This document shows positions 1 to 11,825 of a stretch of 64,000 nucleotides of DNA, in pieces (position 1 is the stretch's first letter; each line of letters starts with the position of its first letter). The stretch is taken from positions 38,297,490-38,361,489 of the forward strand of contig NC_092459.1 in assembly GCF_047495875.1 (NCBI RefSeq), in the 5' to 3' direction. The DNA is from Pithys albifrons albifrons. Lineage: Eukaryota; Chordata; Aves; Passeriformes; Thamnophilidae. Below the pieces are notes generated by a model, which worked only from the letters and a program-made list of their open reading frames with translations, made no database searches and had not been told where the DNA came from. The translations under genes and the position numbers were made by a program.

Positions 1-3000
1 ATTGCCTTTGTTTCTTCCTTTTTAGGAACAGAATTTTCTTTGTAGATTTTATTGGCCCTAACTTCAGTGCAGAAGCACCAGGACACAGTTTTATGGATTC
101 TGCACGTATCCCTTGGAAACTTTTTTTAAAACAATCTTTAGCTTAAATCATCAAAGTATCTTATCATTCACATAATTAAAAAAGCTTTTCTAAAGCAAGT
201 ATTATTAACCTCTTTCTATTAATTCACAAAATGAAATGCAGGAAAGGGACAGTTGTATAGTGAGTTGATCACAGAGTAATAACTAGACCTTCAGTTATCA
301 ACTTACCTCTATTGAAGAAATGTCATTGACCAAGGACAGCTGAAACAAACCTACAGTTATCAAGTTGAGAGTGCAACTCACACCAAAAATGTCTGGAAAT
401 ATGGGGAAAACCATGCAAATTCTTTTATCTGATGCAGAAAAAATAATTCAAAAATATACACAATGTCATCATCAGCAAAAAAAAGGCAGAAAAGGATTTT
501 ATAGATCCTTTTTGAAATGGATGCCATAAAAAATCATAAAGTTTTGGAGGGGAAATGATAATATTTAAGATCTTTATAATCCAAAACAAATATGTGGAGC
601 TTTGGGTTAAAATTTTATCTGAGACATTTTAATTTGTTTTTTTAATAAACAACTTCTTAAAACATAAATGAAGAAATAATGTTATTCCAGTTGAATAAGG
701 AATCATTCAAAATGTAAACTAGAATAATATTAAAAGAAATAAATTGCCATCATCATGTTTTAAGATGCTTAACTATTCTGACTATTTGGAATTTTAGATA
801 GGGTTTTATTATGTTTTTTTCAAGCTATTTTCATTATCAGTAAAATGGAAAGCTATATGCAGATTATATAATTTGTTGAGTCTTACAGTACCTAGACTTT
901 TGCTGCATAATAATTTCTCCATATTTTTTTGCATAAACATAAACCCCTTCCAAGTACAGTAAAATGGCACATAACTGCTGTTATAATGATGAAGGAGGAG
1001 TTTATTAATGGTATCCAGAAAGGTTAGTGTGGCACTGCTCAGAACAAAAGATGGATATAGAAACCTGAAGATGGGTTGACTCATTTCACAGAGGTAAATA
1101 GTCAGTGCTGCATAACTGTCTCCTTCTAATTAGCTTGTCAAAAGATTTTGACAAAGACCTCCAGTGGATTACTGAGAACACCTGAACTGCAGATTACCTC
1201 TATTGAATCATTTATTGTCTTTCAGAGCTTTTAATAGAATTGATCTAATCAAGTCAATTCTTTTTTCTTATCAATTTTCAGCTTCTTTATTGTTTTTTGT
1301 TAGCATTAGCTACTACAAGGTTTTACAGCATTTTTTTTACAGTTTTGTCTTGCTTTCTTGCATGCTTTTTAGATCTTCCTTTATATCTTTATTTGGACTT
1401 CTCTACCAAGAAATTTATCAGAGAACGTAGTGTTCCCAAGCTTTTTTTTTTTTCTCTTTCTTTCACTGGTTTTAAATGTATTTTTACATGAAGGGATAAC
1501 ATCTTCAGTTTAATGCTACAATATTAACACAAGTTGTTCTTGGAACTAAATAGGCAATTGTATAGCAAGCTAAAGATCATTAATTGTCTTTCTCAGATCA
1601 CCACTGGCTGTGTTTCTCTTCATATTGTCACTTCTTCAAATATAATTTCATGTAACAAAAATTCATTGCAGTAATTAATGTGACACAGATATACATTTTA
1701 GTTAGCTGGGATTTGACAGATATGGGAATACAAATCAGGAAACCATATTTGGCTGTTTTCTGACTTAGAATTCCAAGGGCTGAAAGGAACAGGTGAAAAA
1801 GGTTGATTGTCTTTTCCCATTAAACTTTTCCAAACACATGTACTATATCTACTTGCTAAAGTCATTCAGGTAGTTACAGGCATCCCAAGGAGCTGCCAGA
1901 CTGTGAGTGCAACCATTTAATAGTGAAATGTTTTGCTCCTTCTAAATAGTGTGGTTGGAAGACAAGGTGTCCATTGCCTCTTTCAGCTGACATGTCTATA
2001 TGGTGGTTTTGTAAGTGTCTGAAAAGGTTAGCACTGGAAAAATTACTGACATAATATCAGGGGATGATACAGCATGTCAGTTACTGCATTGAATCACAAT
2101 CTACACTGATTGTGTATGAGAGCACCTACAGTGTACTGCTGTCCAGATCATCCAAGCAGATTATGAACTTTACAATTTACAATTCTGAACTTTAAAATAA
2201 TGCAAATTAGCATCATGTCTAGCATAGTACTAATGGTTTACAATGTTAGGCATAAGAAAAAGAGCCTATTCTGTTGAAGCACATTGTCTTCTGTTTTTAA
2301 TGATTTTGGTAAATAATTTATTCAGTAACAAATTGTAGTTCTCATTAAATAAAAAAGTTATTTGTGTTAGATCCACCTATTTTGAATTAAATTTAGGGGA
2401 AGACTGGAGATGCACAAAATTTGTTTTACCCACCTTCAGCTCATGATGGCATTTATGCTGGGAGAGGGTGCAACTCTCTCCTGTGGCCAAATTATTTGTA
2501 TTCGTGAATATTGTCATGGTTTATGGGCTGTCCAGTGTAACAGTGATGAGGAAGCCTCATTCTCATTTTTAGGGATTATTCAATGCACTGGGCAAATGTG
2601 CCAAGGCACCAAATGATGTGTGTTCAACATACACATCCTACACTTTGACATGCTGAAATTGTGAAGAATATAGAGAAGGTGCAACAATATGAAGGCAGGA
2701 GACTGAATGAATGCTTTTCATTCCATTTTTTTACCCCTTTGCATGTCATTTAGAAAAAAATCTTTTGACCTGAGTGAATTGGATTCAGATTTCAAAAGGG
2801 AGAAGAAGGAATTGAATTCAGTTTCCTGCAGTTATGCCATCAAAGAAGGGCATTGTTCTCATTGCATTTATGATATCTAAGTTTTGCCCTTCATTTCCTT
2901 TACTTTCTTTTATTAAAGGTATGCTTTAGCATAACATAAATAACATGTTTTGCTTGTAAGTATTTTCACTTTGAATGAAATGCATGCTCACAAGTATGTA

Positions 3001-3688
3001 TCTACATATATATGTGTACAGGTAATATGTTTGTGTTTATTTGTCTTTATACACAGTTTCATTGGACCAGTGGTAACAACTCTTTTGTTAATGTTCACTT
3101 TTAAATTAGCAAGGAAAGCAAAGCATCACTTATATAGCACCACTCTTGTATATTCAATAATGAACACCATCCTAAAATTTCCAGTTGCCTGAAGAGTTTA
3201 TAAAATTATATATTGTATAACAAAATTACATACAATTATGCAGTGTCCAAAGCCCCTAAGGATTGAATAATGGATTGTTAATTTGAAATATTTATAAAAA
3301 ATAGCTGAAAGAAAAACCTTCTTGCATAGTTCAAAGTAGATAAGGAAAACTCTCAGAGGAAAAAAATCTGATAAAGTGAGTGTATTTGGGAAAATATGTT
3401 TTGTGCAGCACTACAGTCTAAAATAGATGCTGTATGCAGCACATAAACATATTAATTTGTCAGCAGTTTCTCAGTGCCAAAATACTTGGCAAAGTTTTAA
3501 AAGAGCTATACTGTAGTCTGAGTGGTATGTTGGCAAGATGCCTGCACTTGTTCTACTATTTCAGTATAGCTTTACTTACCTCATAAGGATATAAACATGA
3601 TTACTTTTTCAGTTATTGTAATGTCCATTTTGTCCTTCACAAAAATGTCTATACTCTGTCTTACAAACATCTAGATCCTTTAACCGCA

Positions 3689-3691
<3 letters not shown>

Positions 3692-3719
<28 letters not shown>

Positions 3720-3732
3720 GAAAAAAGAAAAG
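3692..3732 (+). repeat. poly-A / A-rich run
   Basis: There are 28 consecutive A from 3692 to 3719, followed by A-rich sequence broken by single G residues. No retrogene or SINE body and no target-site duplication could be recognised next to it. I therefore call it a simple repeat and not a retrocopy tail. Confidence 0.9.
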
Positions 3733-6700
3733 CTGACAGCACTTAACACACATTCAGAAAAAAGCAATTAATTTGACAGGTTGACAGTTGAAAAAAGTAG
3801 CTTCTGACAGACATCCAGTGTGATGCCAGCCAGAATGATGTACAGTGTAACACTTTCCTTAAAAAGGAAAGTAAATCAGGCATCCCAAAGGCAAGTCCTT
3901 TGTGTTCCATTGAAGCTTTTTGGTATTAGTACATCTTTGTTGTGCATTCCTGACAAGCTGTAGAGAATTGTACTGTACCTAAACCATATTTGAGTAGAAT
4001 TCACAAAGGGCAGTATGCAAATCCCACAAAAGATTGCCAAAGAGCAAGGCAAAGGGCAAAGAAAGCAGCAGTGCATTTCCCAAGCACATTATAGATGCTG
4101 TGCAGACCCCTGCAGCTGACAAGGGCAGTGGAGACAGGGAGCAGGTTAGCAGAACAATATCAGTCCCATTATGCTCCCTTCAAAGTCCATTAACTATTAT
4201 AGTGGTTAAAGCATCATAAGTTACTTCTGCTTTTCTACTTTGTACAAATGCTTGTGCATGATAGGAAAATGATTAGAGAGTGGATAACCTTTTGACATTT
4301 TTTGTTGAACTAAGACATTGCAATCATATAGATTAAAAAAACCTCATGACATTCTTAGCATCTTGCATCTTGATAACATCCCAAATCCACCTTTTTGGGT
4401 CAAGTTCTCAGGAGAGAGAAGATAACAATATGAACAGCCATCTCAAAGACCTGTTTCTGTGAGTCTTTAAGGTATGGAATGGAAAATCTGTATGTTTTTA
4501 AATTAAGAGATAAACATTAGCCAGAATTAAGTGTAAATAGACATTGTCTTGTACAAATAAAAACAATATAATAAAACAAATCCAACACATCTCTGCTCAA
4601 ACACAAACTATCTAATGCTCATTCAGAATCTAATGTGCTCCATGGAGGAGCTATCTTGAAATGGAATAAGGTTCACAGCTTGTAAATATCTCTGTGCCTC
4701 CTGTATTACCACGGGAACACTGAACTGGTAGACAGTTATGTTGCACAGAAGATTCATGCAGACTCTATCTAATCACTCTGAGGTGACTTTTAGCTTGTTG
4801 GAGACCATCTACGACCTCTTCTTGGAGTAACAGCAAGACCATTCATGGATTTCTGTTATGAAACCATCCCAAGTATACTATGCTTCCCTTTCATGACAGA
4901 GGTAAAAGACAATGAAGTAAATGGAATTTTAATTACACAATATCGAGCTGCATTTCAGACCTATAACTGGGAACAAATCCATCCCCTATACTCTTTAGAT
5001 GTTATGTCCAGATGATAAACAAGTACACTAAAATACTAATTAACTGTAAGATTTGTGTCTTACTGCAACCATGCTTGAATTTACAGTATCATTAGAAAGA
5101 TTTAGCAAGATAGAGCATTGAGATTGATGTTTGCTAGCTTAGTTTTTCCAAGCTGCTAAACAGCCAAGGTTCATTAAATTGTGAAACACAATTTCAGGCC
5201 CACATGTGGGAAGATACAGGAACAATCTCCACTTTACAAATAGTATGGCTTTCATACACACTTTGATTAATGTTTTGCACAAATAAGCTTTGTGATATTG
5301 AAAGTTTTTGCATTGAAATTATCCAAAATTTATCATACATTTTCTTCCCAAAGTCTGGGCCAAACGCTCCTCTTGATTCTCTCCCAGGTCCATTAGTTCA
5401 GTGGAGCATGGGTTATACTACAATTATAGGTATTAGGATTTGGCTCAAGACATTTAAAAAATCTAGATTGGATTAGATTCAGTATTTGAGTCTTAATTCC
5501 TTGGGATATTTTTGGTAATGTTCCAAAGCAATATCCTCATACAAACACCAGTGAGACAAAACTTTGTATATATTTCTGTAGGAATTTTGATTAAAGACAG
5601 TATGCACTGATGGTCCTCGTTTAGCATAGAACTTAGACCTATGCTTAACCTTGGGAACGTAAAACAGAGAATATTGTAAAAGCTATGTGTATATGAGTAC
5701 CTGTATACACAGACACACAATCACACATATAATTTTAGGTCTCTGTTTTGTGTGTGGATATTATTGACCCCGCAGATCTCAACGCTGAAAGGAGTTTAGA
5801 AAAAGTTTGCCGGGAAGTGATTTGCTCAAGTCCATGCAAGTTACCTGATACTCAACCATTTGAAAGGAAAAAAAAATAATATTAAAACAACAAACACCTC
5901 ACACGGTCCATATGATAAACAACTGCATTATTCTTAATCGGGAAAAATAAAAAAGATATTTTGCAATGATCAACCTTAACCCCTGTCTCCATGTATACAT
6001 TTTTTTAAAAATTTTGACTTTGCAGCAAGATATTAGTTAAACAAGAGGGTGGCTAACATAATCACTGAATAAGTGAATCAAATGATGAATTTTGGAATAA
6101 ATATTATTGCTGTTTTACAAAGAAAATATTTTTTTAATCTACAGAAAGACTATTATTTTAAAAATAGCTTTACATATATGCATAAGTTTTGGCTGAAGCT
6201 TAGCATTTTGTTGACATATCTATATGATGATATCTTTCTTTCTTATCCAGGAAAATGGTTTTATCATGCAGTTGTTAAAATGTGTGCATTCATTTTCAGT
6301 TAGAATGCCATCTGATATAATTTCTTTTTATTAATGATGTTAGGTAAGATTGCACATATTTTGTAACTCCCAAATAATGCATTCCATGGTAAAACTATTT
6401 CAGATATATATAGTGACTGCTAATTAAAGACTTTGGTCCATGTTAGGGATGTTTTAGATGAGTAGTTGATTCTTCAATGCAGAGAACAAAAAAAGAAGTA
6501 CAATGATACTTCTATCATTATATAATCTTTTTGACCACACTATATTCCTTCTATCTTGTGATAAATCACCAGTTTATGGACTTCCTGACCTGGATGCTCT
6601 ATGCTTAATATTCTGATTAGTAGAATGTAATTAGCTTTTCTTTGTGAATTTGCTTACTCAATTTTCAAACACATTTCTCTTTGGCACCCAGTGTACATGA

Positions 6701-7263
6701 CATTTTAATTTGTGAGCTCTGTGAAACAAGCTTCTTTTTGTTTCTTTTAAAGTTTACACCTGAAAATTTTCTTTGTGTGTCCCTTGAATTTTCTGATCTT
6801 AAAAAAGGTAGATAATAGTTGCAATTAATCAGCATTCCTTTCTCTGTGTGTTGCTCCCTCCTTCCCCTATTATCCTCCCAAGAGTAGGAGTACTGAATTA
6901 ATGCATCTCTCCTTGCAATGAAGCTTTTCTTCAACTCTGGTAGTATTTTGTGTCTTTTCCAAGTTCTGCTATATAACTTTTGTAAACTATGAGTACCTGT
7001 GTTGTATCACAGATTAAAAAAAATTACAAAATATTTTTTCCATGGATTTACAGTTGGTTTTGATTTCTTCCTACTACCTCTTGTCATTGTAATTGTCCCT
7101 GAGCACATTAGCTCAGTAGCTAGTGGTCTTAAAAAAGTAAATATCCACAGTGATGCTACATTCTATGTCTAAGTGACATCTAATGTCAGGGTCTTCAGGG
7201 TGTATATTTTGTTCCTGTGGGTTTTCCTTAAATTTATAATTTTGAATTTGTCTACATATATGA

Positions 7264-7361
7264 TTTTTTTTTGGTTGGTTGGTTGGTTTGGGGTTTTATT
7301 TTTGTTTCTTTGCAGGGCTTGGTTTGGTGGTTTTTTTGTTGTTGTTGTTTTGTTTTTTACT
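7264..7361 (+). repeat. T/G-rich low-complexity island
   Basis: The plus strand is almost only T and G: a T run, then GGTT repeats, a GGGG run and GTT repeats. It is the first of several such islands in this window with the same strand bias (34.1, 34.6, 37.7, 40.5, 48.2 and 57.3 kb). Frames through it translate to low-complexity Phe/Val/Leu/Gly and are not genes. Confidence 0.8.
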
Positions 7362-7425
7362 TTATTTTGATTCTTCCTCTTTAGATACAACTTTGAGTTA
7401 GATTTACTTCCTCCAGAGAAAATCC

Positions 7426-7745
7426 TCAGAGACATTTTGTCTGAGACCGTGACTGCATTTGCTCTTGTTCATCTCTCCGCAGGTCTCTTTCCATGGTACT
7501 GCTTTCCAGCATCTCATTCCCTAGTCTGTACGAACATCCGGCATTGCCCTGTTCCAGATGCAGGATCAGCACTTCTTCTTGTTGAACTTCATATGATTGG
7601 TGATTATCTAGACCTCTAATTTTTTCGAGGTCTCTCTGAAGGACCTCTCTACTGTGTAGGGAGTCAACAGCTCCTCCCAGTTTTGTTTCATCTGCAAACT
7701 TGTTTAGCATCCCTTCATTTTCTTGGTTTATAATAGCATACATGC
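7426..7745 (-). mobile_element. CR1 LINE fragment, end of the RT region
   Basis: Read on the minus strand, the segment encodes a recognisable CR1 ORF2 stretch. It begins near a motif reading KFADETKLGG, which corresponds to the FADDTKLGG catalytic-loop region of CR1 reverse transcriptase, with the second Asp changed to Glu. Next comes a RDL(E/D) helix, a degenerate form of the usual FNK..K..VLHLG segment, and then YRLG..LLESS..E+DL near the end. The frame stays open for about 105 codons, but both ends are truncated and no CR1 tail is attached, so this is a dead internal fragment. The family is known as the main avian LINE; the subfamily was not determined. Confidence 0.82.
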
Positions 7746-10700
7746 TATTTCAACTGTGTTGCCATAGCAAGCAAGACTAAATATCCTTTGTTAAATTAAT
7801 TCTTTTATCTTTCCTCCCCCTCGAGCCATCAGCTCTGGAGAGCAATTTGTCTGGAGTATAACCTTGATTGTGCTTGTGTTGCTGACAGTGATAGGAGTTA
7901 GAAGAGTAGCTTCATTCTGCCTTGTTTATGTTGATGCCTAGGTAGTCCATGTGACAAACTAGCTTTTAAATTTCCCTCAAAGATTTGATATTATATGATT
8001 CAGTACAGGGCTGCACACTTGCTTTTAAGTTTTATATTAGTTGTAAAGTTTATATTCATGTCTGTTTTTGTTCTAGCTACTGATGGAACATTTTGGATGA
8101 TCATTTGAAGGAAAAATGTGTTTGTTTTTCTGGTGGGTTTTTATCTCGGCTTGTAACTAAGAGATATGTATTTTTTACAAGTATTTTTTTTCTACTTCTG
8201 CATTGGAAACTACTTGCACACTCTTCCTCAGCATAAAGAATTGTTTCAGTAGGGTCACGACCCTCGGAGTTCAGCTGGCTGTCAGCATTCCAGCTGAATG
8301 GCATCTGCACTTACATCCTGCTTCAAGGGGAAATGCAAACAATCATGCTGCTTCGGGAACAAAAATCTCAATATTTATATTAAAATCACTTTTGATTAAA
8401 AGCCAATTACACTGAAGATGATGCACATCTGTCCTGCTTTTGTTTGGAAAATACAGAGATAAAAGCCCTGGATGTAAACCCATTCTTCTGCTTCCCACTG
8501 TATTGTCTTTAGGTTTGAAATTTTAGCTGCTCTATAATCCTAATCAGCCACAACAGTGTGCCAAAATATATGACTATACCAAGGAAGTATGTAGGAGCAG
8601 TGACTTTTAGCTACCTCTAAACTGCCAACTTCCATAAGTATTGTCTTGGGCAGTTTTAGGGAGTTCCTGCTTGACTGCGTACTCAGATTTGCAGAGGGAG
8701 TACAATTTAAAATCTGCAAATGATACAATTTTATGAAGAGCTTCCAAGACTCTTGATTCCTCTGTTGTCATTCTCTGGAGAAGAGTGGAATAAAATTTTC
8801 ATCAGAACTATGAAATGCTTACATTTTCCTCTGGTACAACTTAAACAGAAGAGATAAATAAAAAACTTAGTTCAGGATGGCATCTCCATGAGATTTGCAT
8901 GTGGATCGACTTAGCTGAATAATAAGTAGCATTCAAATTGTATGAAGGATTTATAGTTTCATCCTTTCTTGATTTAATAATGTTGAAACTTGCACACAAG
9001 ACTATTGTGTCTCTACTGAAACTGTGTGCAATCATGTTGCAATGAATATTTAATATGCAATAATAAGGTGAGGCTAATATACCAACCTCCATATATGTAG
9101 TAAAGGTTTTATAAAACAATACCATTTTATTAATTGAAAAAAGTATAATAGAACACTCATGTGTGTAAAACAAAACACTTCAGCACATAATTAACTTTTT
9201 CAAATTATTAAGTCCCTTTATGTAAATTATTATGAGTAGAAACGTACTTAAGTATAGACTGAGACTCAGTCTAAAACAATACATTCCTTAGTGCCCAGGA
9301 AATATGTTTCCCTCTTCATGAATAAACGTAACATACACAGTATGATACCACAAGAGAAAAATTATATAAGAGGAAAAGTTCCTCCTGCAAAATAAATGCC
9401 CTGCAATGTAAAATAAACACAAGACAGCAAATGGAACAAATAAAAAATAAGCAAACTCCAAGGTTATTGTCTCACTGAATAAACCAGACACATAAGGCAC
9501 TTTCTTCTGTATACGCTTTGATAGGGTGATTTAATCAAGCTATCTCTGTAACTATCAGAGTACTTTTATCTTATTTTTTCTTCATTTTTTTTCTGGTTAG
9601 ATGAGAAATGAAGCTTTCCCTTCCCTCCCCCACTCTGAATTGGATTGAAATTCCCATGTAGGTCAGTTCTGTAGGTTAAAAGAATAAAATGGCAAGAGAG
9701 ATGTACCAAATTTTTATTTCTCTGATTTCTCATTTTATACACCTCTTCTAGTGAGCAAGGTTTAAATTCTTAATATATCACATTCAAAAACCTGCTGAGA
9801 AGTTCACTGAGAGCCAAAAAGAGCAAGGGAAGGATGAGACAAACCTTTTCAGAAAGTCTTTTTGTAGGTAGTTCATACACATACTAATTTCTATTGTACC
9901 ATTCCTGATTCTCAGAGGCAGATCAAACTTGAAAGAAGGCTGAATTCAAGTACTATTTTTGCTACTTGAACTGAGCACATTGCATCGCTCTTATCATCTT
10001 CAAAGGTTGCCTCCTACTTTATGAATAATGCGTCCTTAAAGCAATGTTGTCAAAATAAAAAACCAAGTAAGCCACTGCACATTAGTAGTAAAGGGCAAAG
10101 GTGTTTTTGTTTTTTCCATAAATTTTCAGATTAAGTGGATAAGGCTTGTTCCAAGAAACAATTAGAAACAGAAATTTTAACCAATTATTCTAATCACAAA
10201 AAACTTCTCTAATTAGAACTGAACATAAACTGAAAAGTTGAATTTAAATGTACTCAAACTTCATGGCATTCAAAGGTTACTTGAATATCAATTCAGATTA
10301 GATATTTCAAGAACTTCTCTGACAATATTGTGAGTGTTTCAAGCCATACAGGTGAACAAGTTTTTATTATCTTCCTTTTTCTTATTTTTCCCAACGTTTC
10401 AAATTATTACTACATATTAATGTGTGCAATATTTGTATTGCCTATTAATGCATAGCTGTGGGCATAAGCAGTCAAATATAATTTTTCTGGATTTTTCCTC
10501 TAATTGTTTTCTTTTTCACTTGAAAAAAGTTTTTTTAAAAAGTTGAAGGCTTGAAATATGATCAGTACATTACATCTGCCATGCTGTAAGGTAGTAAAAA
10601 AGGTAAGGGATTAGATTTAATGGTCTATCTAGGCACATAATTTTCCTTTTCAGTTAGATCTGGGATCCTAAATTTCTCTGTAGGTCTTGACCAGGAATCT

Positions 10701-11274
10701 TATCCATATATGCAAATTTAAAGTGTAGAATCAATCACTTATAAATAGCATTTTCATGTTGTTTTTCTCTGTCCAGGTATCCGGGTCTTCTGAAATAGAA
10801 CTTACCAAGCTACTGAACAGTAAGGTGCTTTGCTTTAATCATTTGTGCAAAACCAGAATTTTTAAACTCTCCCTCACATTAGTACACATTTGCTTTCAAT
10901 TAACCTGAGAACTATATTTTCTATGACCAATTTTAATAATTAATATTGCCCGAAACATAATTTTCCTGCTCTAAATTTAAACAAGATTTTAGAGGCATTA
11001 AATTTGAGACCCAACAGCCCAATCTTAGAAAAGGTTGATTATGTTTTCTGTTCAAGAGATTTAGAACAGATATGTCATAGGAATAAGAAAGAAGAACGTG
11101 GATAAACTAATGGCATGTGAAAACCTGAACATATAGAATCTACAGTGGTTTTTATCTTGTTAAAATAAAAATAAGTAATTATTTACAAAACAATATTTGA
11201 GATTTTTAGAATTCAACAATTATAATTAAAAGTCCTCATGTACAACATAAGGACAGTCAATGATCCTAGGTTAA
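7746..11274. other. unique non-coding DNA
   Basis: No gene, RNA or confident interspersed repeat was recognised. Open frames up to about 110 codons lack any domain and show no exon signals. The bases around 8250-8265 contain a short imperfect inverted repeat (AGGGTC/GACCCT with two bases between), considered and not promoted to a feature. Confidence 0.55.
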
Positions 11275-11825
11275 TGTCATGATTTAACCCCAGCCAGCAA
11301 CCAAGTACCATGCAGCCACTCTTTTACGCCCATACCAGTGGGGCTGGGGAGAGAATCAAAGAGGTAAAAGCTAGAAAACTCATGGGTTGGGGTAAATAGG
11401 GAAAGCAGAAGCCATGTACACAAGCAAAGCAAAACAAGTAGTTAATTCAATTCTTCCCATAGGCAGGCAGGTGTTCAGCCATCTCCAGGAGAGCAGGGCC
11501 CATCACACACAACGGTTACTTGGGAAGACAAAGATCACTCCAAATGTATCCCTCTTCCTCCTTCTTCCCCCCAGTTTGTACGGTGAGCATGATGTCATGT
11601 AGTATGGAATATTCCTTTGGTCTCCTCACAGCTTTTCATGTACCCTGTCCCATCACCAGCATGGGAGCATGGAAAGAGAAAAGGCCATGGTTTTGTGTAA
11701 GCCTTGCTCACCAATATCAAAAACATATCTATATTATCATCATTGTATTCAGCACAAAGCCAAAGCATAAATCCATATTAGGCACTGTGTAGAAAGTAAA
11801 CTCTACCCCAGCCAAAACCAGCACA
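11275..11825 (-). mobile_element. solo LTR, ERVL-type, old
   Basis: The minus strand starts TGTGCTGGTTTTGGCTGGGG and ends in a GGGTTAAATCATGACA-type terminus, the termini of the common avian ERVL LTR. The flanks are GTTAA on the left and ATTAA on the right, a 5-base target duplication with one mismatch. A CRE-like TGACATCA (TGACGTCA with CpG decay) lies near 11590-11598. The place where a TATA box is expected, just downstream on the minus strand (about 11575-11585), reads as a degenerate form. Length is about 550 bp. No internal viral sequence adjoins it, so it is a solo LTR left by recombination. Family assignment is from remembered consensus similarity. Confidence 0.78.

Larger units (their letters stand above)
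1..7425. other. unique AT-rich non-coding DNA
   Basis: No recognisable exon, RNA gene or confident interspersed repeat was seen here by eye. Open frames are short, lack recognisable domains and have no splice-site or codon-pattern support. The stretch contains one poly-A run near 3.7 kb and a T/G-rich island at the right end, listed separately. It reads as intergenic or intronic vertebrate DNA. Confidence 0.6.

Noticed and set aside
8251..8266. Inverted repeat AGGGTC-AC-GACCCT, nuclear-receptor-like
   Set aside because: Spacing and half-site sequence fit no standard response element; likely chance.
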